Assembly (NCBI GenBank): GCA_014904845.1
Contig: MU119656.1
Span: forward strand, 12,943-32,353
Length of the DNA stretch: 19,411 bases
Source: Acephala macrosclerotiorum
Lineage: Eukaryota > Ascomycota > Leotiomycetes > Helotiales > Mollisiaceae
Direction of reading: 5' to 3'
In this document: positions 9,992-19,194 of the stretch, one piece after another
How positions within the stretch are numbered: position 1 is the first letter of the stretch
Layout: each line of letters opens with the position of its first letter
Made by a program: the position numbers and the translations under genes
Notes under the pieces: generated by a model
Seen by the model: the letters and a program-made list of their open reading frames with translations, nothing else
Told to the model about the DNA's origin: nothing
Database searches by the model: none

Positions 9992-11921
9992 AAATCGATA
10001 TAATTTTTAATTAATTAAATCGATTTTTAAAAAATTAAATTTATATTAAATATATTTTAAATATATTAAAAAAAAAAATTTTTTTTTATATACGTTTTAA
10101 TCGAATTCGAAATAAATCGATAAACGATTAAAATAATATAAATAAAATCGAATTATATATTAAATATAACGTATATAAAAAAAACAATAACAAATTAATA
10201 TATTTATTAAAAAAAAAAAAAAATTTAATAATTTTTTTTAATTAAAATTAAATAAATTATTAATTTATTAAAATATTAATAATAAAATAAATCGATATAT
10301 TATTATTTTTAAAAAAAATTTTAAAAAAAAATATTTATAAAAAATAAAAAAAAATAATAAAATCGATTTTAAATAATTTTTATATTTAAATAAAATAATA
10401 TAAATTAAAATCGAATATATAAAAATTAAAATTAAAAAACTTTTTAATAATATTAATATTTTTTCGTAAATTATTAATATTAAAAAAATCGTCGATATAA
10501 ATTTTAATATTAATTTTTTTATATTTATTTAATTAATTTTTTAATTATAAATAATAATAAAAATAAAATTTTTTTTATTATTTATTAATTTTATTATTAT
10601 TTAAAATTATAAATTATTTATTATATTTTATATTATAAAAAAAAATTTATAATATTATATTTAATTTAAAATATTTATTTTTTAATAAATAATTTATAAT
10701 TATTCGAATATTTTATTTTTATTTTTATTTATTTTTTATTTTATTATTTTTTATTATTTTTATTATAAATATTCAATATTCGAAATATTTATTTAAATTT
10801 ATATAAATAAAAAATAATAATAAAAAGTATTTATTATAAAATACAAAATAAAATTTTTTTATAAACGTTAATAATAAATTCGATATAAATAATTAAAAAA
10901 AATAATAAAATTATTTAATTTAATATTAAATTTTATTTTATTTTTAATAAATAAAATAAATAAAAAATTTTAAAAATAAAAATATTATAAATATTTTTAT
11001 TATTTTTCATATTCGTTTTTATATTAAATAATATATAATATTTATTTTCGAAATTTTTTTCAATTAAATTAAAAAAATTTAATTATTAATAAAAAAAAAT
11101 AAATTGATTTTATTATTAATATTTAAATTAAATTTCAATTTTTAAATATATATTTTTTTATTATTTAAAAAAATTTAAAAAAAATTTTAATAAAAAATTA
11201 TTCGATTAAAAAATATTTTAATTAAATTTAATAAAAAAAATTATATTAAAAAATTATATAAAAATAATAAAACGATTTAATAATTATAAATTAAAAATAT
11301 AATCGAAAAATGAAAAATTATTAATTTTATATTATTAAATAAAAAATTCTTATAAAATAAAAAAATAAATTAATTTAAACGAATTTAATTTTAAATAATC
11401 AAAAATAATTAATAATAAAATAATTAATTTTATATAATTAATAAATTTATTTTTTATTATTAATCGTTTTTTTTTATAAATTAAATCAAATAAAAATATT
11501 AAAATTAATAAATAAAATAAAATAATAAATATAATACGAATTTTTAATATTAAAATAAAAATTAATATTTATATTTATTTTTAAAATAAATAAAATAATT
11601 TAATTTTTATTTTTAAATTTAATAATATATATTCGTATTAATTTTATTATTTGTTTATTTTAAAAATTAATATTAATTTTTATTAAATTACGTATTATTT
11701 ATATAATACGAATTATTTTAATTATAAATAATTTTAATAAAATTTAATTAATTTTTTTATATATTTTTTTTAAAAATTTAATAATTAATATTTGAATTTA
11801 CGAAATTATATATTAAAACTTTTTATAATTTAATTTTATAATATAAATTTTCTAAAGAATAATATAATTTTTTAATTTCGTTATTTAAAAAAAAAATTTA
11901 TCGATTAATAAATAATATTTT

Positions 11922-11959
11922 ATATCGTTCGAAAAATTTTATATCGTTCGAAAAATTTT
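11922..11959. repeat. 19-base tandem duplication
   Basis: The unit ATATCGTTCGAAAAATTTT is present twice head to tail without a mismatch (11922-11940 and 11941-11959). Both copies contain the same CpG bases. Confidence 0.95.
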
Positions 11960-12627
11960 ATTTTTTATTTTTATTAATATTAAACAAAAAAAAAAATTAA
12001 AATAATAAAAATATAATCGTAAAAATACAATTTAAAATAATATTTTATATATAATTAAATATTAAAAAAAAATTTATTTTATATATTATTTATTATTAAA
12101 AAACGATTATTATAATTAATTTTTTTTATTTTATTTTATAAATAAATATTTATTTAAATTTTTTTTTAAAAATATATTATTTTATTAAAATTCTTTTTAA
12201 ATATATTATTCGAATAATTTATCGAATATCGAACGATAATATAATTAATAAAAAAAATTTTTTTTCGATAAAATAATTTTAATATATCGATATTAAATTA
12301 ATATAAATTTAATTTTAAAATAAATATTAAAAATAAATTTTTTTTTTTAAAAAAATTTTAAATTTTATTTTATTAAAAAATTATATTATATAAAATTAAT
12401 AATAATAAAATCTCGTTTATAAATTCAATTCGAATTAAAATACTTATAATAATTAAAACAACGTTCGAAATTAAAAAATAATTTTACGTAATAATATATA
12501 TATAATTAAAAAACTAATATAAATAAAATAAAATATTCGAATTTAAATTTTTTTTTAAAATCTTTTATCGAATTCGTCGATTTTATTATATTTTATAATT
12601 TAATAATCGCTAATAAACAATAAAATC

Positions 12628-12648
12628 AATAATAATAATAATAATAAT
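12628..12648. repeat. AAT trinucleotide microsatellite (7 units)
   Basis: Seven AAT units in a row. It is a simple repeat with no further structure. Confidence 0.9.
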
Positions 12649-12772
12649 AAAATTTAATCGAAATATTTAAATATAATAATTTGATTGATTTATGAAAAAA
12701 TTTTATAATAAAAATAATTTAAAAATCTTAAAATAATATAAAATCGTTTTAATAAAAAATATTAAAATTTTA

Positions 12773-12794
12773 ATTATATTGCGATTATATTGCG
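12773..12794. repeat. 11-base tandem duplication
   Basis: ATTATATTGCG is present twice in tandem (12773-12783 and 12784-12794), exact. It retains TGCG, a rare context in this window. Confidence 0.9.
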
Positions 12795-12810
12795 TTTTAA
12801 ATATTAATTT

Positions 12811-12874
12811 AAAATATTATATAAACAATTTAATATTAATTGAAAATATTATATAAATAATTTAATATTAATAA
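12811..12874. repeat. 32-base tandem duplication
   Basis: The unit AAAATATTATATAAACAATT and onward starts at 12811 and again at 12843. Within the first 29 bases the only difference is ACA in copy 1 against ATA in copy 2, a C-to-T change at CpA and the expected RIP-type event. The duplication is therefore older than at least part of the mutation. Confidence 0.9.
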
Positions 12875-12939
12875 ATAAATTGAAATTTAATTAAATATTT
12901 TTAAATTTCAAATTTTAAATAATTTTATTAATTTTTTAT

Positions 12940-13460
12940 TATACAAATCAATAAAATGTAATCGTATTTAATAAAAATAACGATCGTAAAAATTTTTTAA
13001 ATGTATTTCTATTTTAGACATCTAGTATCTAAATATTAAAACACTAAAAATCTATTTTACGATTATATAATTTTCGAGAAAAGTTTTAAAAATTTTTTTT
13101 TTAAAATCGTATATTAAATAAAATAATTTAAATTAATTAAATCGATTATAATAATTAAATATAAAAACGAGAATTTTAAAAAATGTTTTTTTAAAATATT
13201 TTTTTAATATAAAACTCTATTGAAAATACGTTTCTATTTTAGATATTAAAATATTTACTTAGTATTAAATATTTTTATAATTGTACAATTTTCGAGAAAA
13301 GTTTTAAAAAGTTTTTCTTTGAAATATATATTAAAAAAAATAATTTAAATTAATTAAATCGATCGTAGTAATTTAATATAAAAAACGAAAACTTTAAAAA
13401 GTATTTTCTTAGTAATAAAACTTTGTAATAATTAAATTTTTATTTTAAATATTAAAAAAT
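12940..13460. repeat. Tandem array with units of about 206-225 bp
   Basis: Two full units and partial units at both edges. The landmark TTTCTATTTTAGA starts at 13006 and 13231 (second copy the same), with a weaker TTTTTATTTTAAA at 13437. A second landmark TTTTCGAGAAAAGTTTTAAAAA starts at 13071 and 13289, and TTTAAATTAATTAAATCGAT follows in both units. The spacings of 225, 218 and 206 show small insertions or deletions between units. The array holds more non-CpG C and G (TAGACATCTAGTATC, ACTTAGTATT, CGATCGTAGTAA) than its surroundings. It contains no open frame of note. It may be a satellite or a promoter/LTR repeat of the downstream retroelement; the sequence does not decide. Confidence 0.85.
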
Positions 13461-15111
13461 TTATTAATTTATCGATTTTTATCGTTTAATAAAATCTCAA
13501 ATTATTATCTTATTTCAATAATTATATTAATTTCAAATACTTATAATACGCTTAAATTAAAAAATTTTAATTTAAAACTTAAAATAAAAATAAATTACTA
13601 AAATCGAAAATTTTATTGTTTTTCGTAAAAACGTTTTTATAAAGTTTATAAAATAAAATATATATCGAATATTGAAAAAAAAACTCGTTTATTAATTAAT
13701 TCGTTTATAAATCAATAAATAGATTTTTTTTTTTAATATAAAAAAAATATTTTTTTATTATATTAATTATTAATTAATTAATTAATTAATTAAAAATTTT
13801 AAAATTTTTATATTTTTTTTATTCGTTAATAATATTTTTATATAATTATAAAAATATTAAAATTCGATTTATATTATATTTAAAATATTTTTATTAAATA
13901 TTTTTCGTATTATAAAACGTTATTACGTAATTCGTTTTTAATTCGTTTTAATTCGATATTAATCGAATTATAAAATTCGAATAATCGCCCAATTTAATTT
14001 TTTTTTTTAAATTTTAATAAATATATTTCGATTATTTATTTTTTAATTTTTTTTTTTTTTTAGTAAACTTATTATAATTTGAAACTTTTTTTTTAAATTA
14101 ATACAATAAATAAATATTTATTTTTTAATAATTTAAATTAAAAATATATTGTATTTATTATAATTATTGTATTTACTATAATCGATTATATTTAATAAAT
14201 TCGATTTTATTTAATATTTTATAAACTTTGAAATTTTCTAGATTTAATTACAATTTAATAATAAAATACAATAAATTGTATCGAGTATTAATCAAACGAA
14301 AAATTGTATTTAACGCGATTTAAAAAATAAAAATCGAAAATTTTTAAATAAAATAAAAAAATTTAAAAAATTTAAATTTAAATATATTAAACAATAATCG
14401 AATTAATATAATATATATTACGAATATTATTTATACTCAAAAAATGTTTTTTTAAAACGAATATAATAAAAACGAAAATTTTTTAAACGATTTACAAAAT
14501 AATTACTTTTTTAAACAATTTTAAAATCGAAAATTACTATTGAAAAAACGCGAAAAAAAAAAAAAAAAAATTTATTTATTTAATCGTTTTAATTATTCAA
14601 ATAATTTATTTTATTATTTAAATTATTTTTTTCGCTCGTAAATTTCTATTGAATTTCAACGAATTATTTAATAACAATAAAAAAAAATATCAAATATAAA
14701 AAAATAAAATAATTAATTACAATAACGTTTTAAACTATAAAATTTACGAAAAAAAAAAATTAATTTAAAATTTTATTTCGAAATCTCAAAATAAATATAA
14801 ATAAAAAACTTTAAACAATTAATATTTAATATTCGAACGATAAAATTATTTTCAAATACAAATAAACAATTTTTTCTCAATTTAAAAAACTTTTTATTAT
14901 TTATAAAAATTTAAAATATTTTAATTACAAATATTTTTATATTTAATATTTTTAATATTTAAAATTGTTTTAAAATTAAAATTTTTTTTATTTTTATTTT
15001 ATTTAAAAATAATATAAAAATATAAATTATAAAAATAAAAAATTATTTCTTTGTAAAAAATATTGTGAATAATTAATTACAAATAATATTTATACAAAAT
15101 TATATTTTTTT
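13461..15111. other. AT-rich stretch upstream of the retroelement, no gene recognised
   Basis: No domain is recognised. There is a TAAT tetranucleotide run at 13771-13793 and an A run of 18 at 14553-14570. From about 14200 onward leftover CpA on the plus strand clearly outnumbers leftover TpG, the same strand imbalance seen in the retroelement downstream. The 5' LTR and leader of that element should lie in or near this stretch, but no LTR ends or primer-binding site could be placed without the 3' LTR for comparison. Confidence 0.45.
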
Positions 15112-15182
15112 AATAATAAAACAACGAATTATAATAATTCGTTTAAATAATAATAAAACAACGAATTATAATAATTCGTTTA
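15112..15182. repeat. Two tandem copies of a 37-bp unit, each holding a 21-base palindrome
   Basis: The unit repeats with an exact 37-base period. Each copy carries a perfect inverted repeat, AACGAATTAT-A-ATAATTCGTT, at 15123-15143 and 15160-15180: ten-base arms around one central A. Both arms keep their CpG. It lies just upstream of or inside the gag region of the plus-strand retroelement. A role as a hairpin or protein-binding site is possible but is inference only. Confidence 0.9.
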
Positions 15183-15715
15183 AATAATAATTAAATAAAA
15201 ACAATAAAATTTAAAAATTAATTATTTTTTAAAAATTAATTATTTGCGAAATACGATTCGCGAATAATATTTATAAAAATAAATATTCAATAATTAATCA
15301 ATTTAAGATTTTATTAATTATTTCGAGTTATATTTATAAAATTTCTAAAAAAAAACAATTTAATCAAATTATTAATTGAAATTAATAAAATTTATTTTTA
15401 AATAAATATATATTATTTTTAACGATTATTTATTATAAATTTACATTAAATTAAAAAAAGTAATTTGTATTGCAAAATTTTTTATATATATTACGATTAA
15501 ATTTTTCAATTCGCGTTTTATACAAAGTATTTAATATTCGTAATCGAATAAAAAAATTATTAAATTCGATAATTCGATAATAAATTTAAACGTAATATTA
15601 TAATAATCTCGAAAATTTTTTAATAATTCTATAAAAAACAAGAAAAAACAATTACTATATTTAAATATTTTATTTGAAAAAAAAAAAATTTATAATAAAT
15701 CAAATCGTATTTTAA

Positions 15716-15955
15716 ATGCAAATAATTAAAACATATTACAAATTAATATTTTTAAAAAAAACGATATTTTTTTTCGTTAATAAAAACAACGAATTTATTA
15801 AAAAAAATCTCAATAATATTATTATTAATATAAATTCGTTATATTTTAATTTAAAACGAAATATTATAATTATTGTATTTATAATATTATTTATTAATAA
15901 TATTACTATAAAATTCAAATATTTTTATATTTTTTATCGATTAAAATATATATAA
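15716..15955 (+). pseudogene. Possible gag remnant (79-codon open stretch)
   Basis: This is a 79-codon run without stops, which is long for this DNA, starting at an ATG that is probably not a true start. It lies at the place where the gag capsid C-terminal region is expected, and in the same frame as the protease-like remnant at 16370. The fragment LNNIIININSLYFNLKRN is loosely like the end of fungal gypsy gag, where a helix with Leu, Ile, Arg and Asn precedes a basic stretch. No CCHC zinc knuckle could be found; its Cys codons would be expected to mutate. Position is the main support. The minus-strand frame across the same bases is a shadow. Confidence 0.35.
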
Positions 15956-16297
15956 ATTTAAACGATTTATCGAAATAAAATTTAATAATATAAATTTAAA
16001 AATTTTTAAAATTTAAAATTGATTTTCAATACAATTAAATTTCGAATTACAAATAAATAATATTTTTAATTTTATTGAAATAAATTTAATTTTTTATATA
16101 ATATAATTAAAAACGTAAAATAAAAACAAATACGATTTTAATTTAATCACTATAATTAATTATATAATAATTACAAATTTTATTAATAATAATTTAATTT
16201 TACATATTAAAAATAAAATTAAAAACAAATATTTATTAATAATAAAAACGCTCAAAATAAAATATTAATTTTAATATTAATATTAATATTTTTTTCT

Positions 16298-16438
16298 ATA
16301 GAAATCGATTATTTACAAATAAAAATAAAAACAAATACTATTTTTCGAATTATAAATTTAATAACAATAAACGTTATTCTCGAAAAATTTTAATTAAAAA
16401 AGTATAATTCTAAAATCGATTAATAAATCGAACGTTTA
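16298..16438 (+). pseudogene. Retropepsin (aspartic protease) remnant
   Basis: The plus frame containing codon 16370 reads NVILEKF, stop, LKKYNSKID, two stops, IERL. This fits the C-terminal motif of Ty3/Gypsy retropepsins, in which an Ile-Leu-Gly stretch is followed by a Trp-Leu pair, a basic/Asn-Pro stretch and Ile-Asp-Trp. Each stop falls where the family usually has Trp or a neighbour, and TGG to TAA is what G-to-A change gives. The catalytic Asp-Ser/Thr-Gly loop was not found upstream. This frame differs from the RT frame that begins at about 16641, so one small insertion or deletion, or a programmed shift, lies between 16439 and 16640. Confidence 0.5.
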
Positions 16439-16640
16439 ATTAAAAATAACGACGAATTTAATATAAAAACGTTATATAACGTATTAATAATATTATATTT
16501 ATTCGAAATAAATTAAAAAAAATTTAAAAAATTAATAAATTAAAATCTCGAAAACGCGTTATATTTCGATTTATTTAACGTTTTAAATTTTATTTCAAAA
16601 AATACTAAAAATTCAACAATTAAAAAAATGATATTATTAA

Positions 16641-17387
16641 AGAAATATAATAAAAAAATAAAAATTTTTAATAAAAAAAATAATACAAAAACTATTATTA
16701 TATTACTCGAAACTCAATTACGAAATTTTACTAAAATCAAATATTAAACTATTTTAAAAATCAATTTATAATTTATTAAAATAAAAATTGCAAATTTTTT
16801 AAAAATATATTAATAAAATATTAAAATTAAAATTTATTAAACAATTGAAATTACTTGTAATAATACTAATATTTTTTGTTTCAAAGAAAAACGATATTTT
16901 ATATTTTTATATAAATTATCGTAATATTAATAATATAATAATTATTAATCGTTATTCGATTTTATTAATTTTTAAAATTTTAAATTATTTGAAAAAAATT
17001 CGAGTATTTACGAAACTCGATTTACGTAACATATATTATTTAATACGAATTAAAAAGAAATACGAATAAATAATTACTTTTTAAATACATTTCAATTTAT
17101 TTAAATATTTAATAATTTTAATTAATTTTTATAACGTTTTAATAATTTTTCAAATATATATAAATTAATATTTAAAAAAATTTATCGATAAATTTATTAT
17201 TATATATTTCGATAATATTTTGATTTGTTTAAAAACGCAAAAAAATTACAATATATATATCGATCAAATATTAAAATAATTCGAAAAATAAAATTTTTAT
17301 ATTAAATTCGAAAAATGCGAATTCGATATTAATAAAATCGAATTTTTCGATTTTATTATATCGTTTATAAATATTAAAATAAATTAA
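16641..17387 (+). pseudogene. Reverse transcriptase domain of Ty3/Gypsy pol, inactivated
   Basis: This is the clearest coding relic in the window. Before the fingers, IYNLL (about 16764) and YINKILKLKFIKQ match the conserved linker. VSKKNDILYFYINYRNINN matches the LFVKKKDG...DYR-LN block and INRYSILLI the KNRYPLPLI block. VFTKLDLRNIYYLIRI holds the first catalytic Asp (17019-17021, kept). IIIYFDNILI at about 17196-17225 is the YxDD box, whose second Asp is Asn (17214-17216). KCEFDINKIEFFDFIIS matches the palm/thumb KCEF...FLGFIIS block. The 74-codon stop-free run 16845-17066 is the fingers/palm core; its TTG is an internal codon, not a start. Stops are TAA. A domain missing a catalytic Asp and carrying stops cannot make an active enzyme. 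Confidence 0.93.
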
Positions 17388-18020
17388 CACTATATAATTA
17401 TTATTATTATTTGATTTATATTTATTAAAACTCGAGAAATTTTTCGATTTTTAAATTTTTACAATTTTTATTAAAAATTTATATACAAATATAATAAAAT
17501 AGTATTATTAATAATTATATTATTAAAAATTTTTTTTTTTTCAAATAAATTGATATTATTATAAAATCGTTCAAAAATTTTTAAAATTGTTTTATTAAAA
17601 CGTTTTTATTTGTTTATTAAAATTCGATTTTAAAAATATAATTAAAATATAACGTTTTTATAGAAATTATAATAAATATTATTTCACAAAAACAAAAAAA
17701 TATACATTTTTATTTTATCGTATTTTATTTTCAAAAATTTATATTTATAAAAATTAATTATTTTATTTTCAATTAAAATTTTTTTTATAATTATTAAATT
17801 TATTAAATACTAAAAATATTATTTAAAAAAAATCAAATATATAATAATTATTATTTCGAATTATAATAATTTTAAATATTTTATAATAATAAAAATATTA
17901 ATACGATATTAAATACAATAAATTATAATATTTTTAATAATCGATTTCGAGATTATTTATCGAATAAAATCGAAAAACTCGATTAATAATTTTTTAAAAC
18001 GATCAAATTACGTTTAAAGA
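17388..18020 (+). pseudogene. RT connection and RNase H domain remnant of pol
   Basis: Same frame as the RT. TREIFRFLNFYNFY (from 17430) matches the post-RT block that reads ...IQ-FLGFANFYRRFI in active elements, and KFIYKYNKI follows. The RNase H C-terminal part is seen as YYLKKIKYIIIIISNYNNFK (around 17820-17880), where SNYNN at 17856-17870 stands for the Ser-Asp-His-Lys/Asn-Asn motif; the catalytic Asp has become Asn. IDFEIIYRIKSKNSINNFLK (17940-18000) matches the FDFEI-YRPG-KN--ADALSR stretch that ends the domain. The N-terminal RNase H Asp motif could not be located between many stops. Confidence 0.85.
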
Positions 18021-18199
18021 TCGATCGAAATACAATAATTTTTATTCAAATCAAAAGAAATTAATTTGAATTTTTTAGTAAGTTTTAATAAAAAAATTTT
18101 TTTATATTTAATTATTATAATAATTCGAAAAAAAATTATTAAAAAAAATTAAATTATTTTATAATAAAATTCAATATTATATTTATTAATATAAATAAT

Positions 18200-19050
18200 A
18201 TTAAATCGAACGATTTCGTATAATTCGAATTAATAATAATAAAAATTTAATTAAAAAAAATCGTATTATTTAAATAAATTATAATAATCTCGAAAAAAAT
18301 AAATATTTATTTAAAAATAATATTTAAAATTTTAAATTCTATTAAACGAAATATTTCAACGTAAAATTATTAAAAAAAATTTATAATAATTTAATCGCGA
18401 ATTATTTTAATAAAAATCGAAGTTTTTTAATTATAAAAAAATTATTATATTAAAAAAATATAAATATTAATATAAAAAATTACATTAAATTTTATATTGT
18501 TTATTAAAAAAATAAATCGAAACAAATTATAATTACTAGTAAATTAATATTTATTTTAATTTTTAATCGAATTTGAAATCGATTACTTTCGATATAATAA
18601 TCGATTTATTATTATTTAAAAAATCAATAAATTTTATAAACGAAAAAAACGAATTAAAATTAATTTACAATATCGAATTTATTATTATTAATAAATTAAC
18701 AAAAAAAATAAAAATTATATTAATTCGAAAAAATATATTATCAAAATAATTCGTTTACGTATTTTTAAAATATATATTTTTTAAATATAATATATTGAAC
18801 AATATTATTACGAATTGTACAAAATTATTTATTTTTGATTTTTGATCGATTTTTATTAATTTAATAAATATATTTAAAAAAGTTTTTATAGTATTCTATT
18901 TACAAATAAACGAATTTATTAAACGAATAAATTTTACTTTAAAATACTATTTTTAAATATTTATAAATTTCAAATAAAACGATTAAATCAATTAATTCGA
19001 TTTAATCGAATATTATTAAAATAATAATTTTTTATTAATAATAAATATTT
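18200..19050 (+). pseudogene. Integrase core domain remnant of pol
   Basis: Still in the RT frame. The DDE core begins at KSITFDIIIDLLLFKKS, like the SI--DFI-DLP-S start of fungal gypsy integrases, with its first Asp kept (18591-18593). FIIINKLTKKIKIIL matches the VDRLTKMAHFIP strand. IITNCTKLFIFDF (from about 18804) matches the IVSDRG--FTS-FW stretch, with the second Asp now Asn (18813-18815). YLQINEFIKRINFTLKYY matches the HPQTDGQTER-NQ-LE-Y helix, with the third catalytic acid, Glu, now Lys (18921-18923). FINFKxNDxINxFDLIEYYxN (x = stop) matches the -DW---LPLAEFAYNN block. The N-terminal H2C2 zinc finger before 18540 is too damaged to place. The start given is approximate. Confidence 0.9.
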
Positions 19051-19194
19051 CTTTTTTCGAAACTAATAAAAAAATAATAAAACTATATTAAATTTACAAT
19101 TTTTTATATTATAAATCGAAATTAATATATAAATTTATAAATCGTTTAAAAAATATTTAATATAAATTTTAAAATATTTTTATTTACGCGTAAA

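Larger units (their letters stand above)
7675..12939. other. 5.3 kb of decayed AT-rich DNA without a recognised gene
   Basis: No domain was recognised on either strand. Frames are broken mostly by TAA. The least broken stretch is the plus frame at about 9665-9991, listed separately. The remaining structure is short tandem repeats at 11922-11959, 12628-12648, 12773-12794 and 12811-12874. The composition and CpG bias match the retroelement at the right end, so this is most likely further mutated repeat DNA whose origin is lost. Confidence 0.55.

Noticed and set aside
15736..15918. 60-codon minus-strand open frame
   Set aside because: It overlaps the plus-strand gag-position frame and its translation is hydrophobic low-complexity; it is a shadow in the other strand.
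16845..17069. 74-codon frame as a stand-alone small gene starting at TTG
   Set aside because: It is the RT fingers/palm core of the dead pol. The frame and recognisable RT sequence continue both upstream and downstream across single TAA stops, so the TTG is an internal codon.
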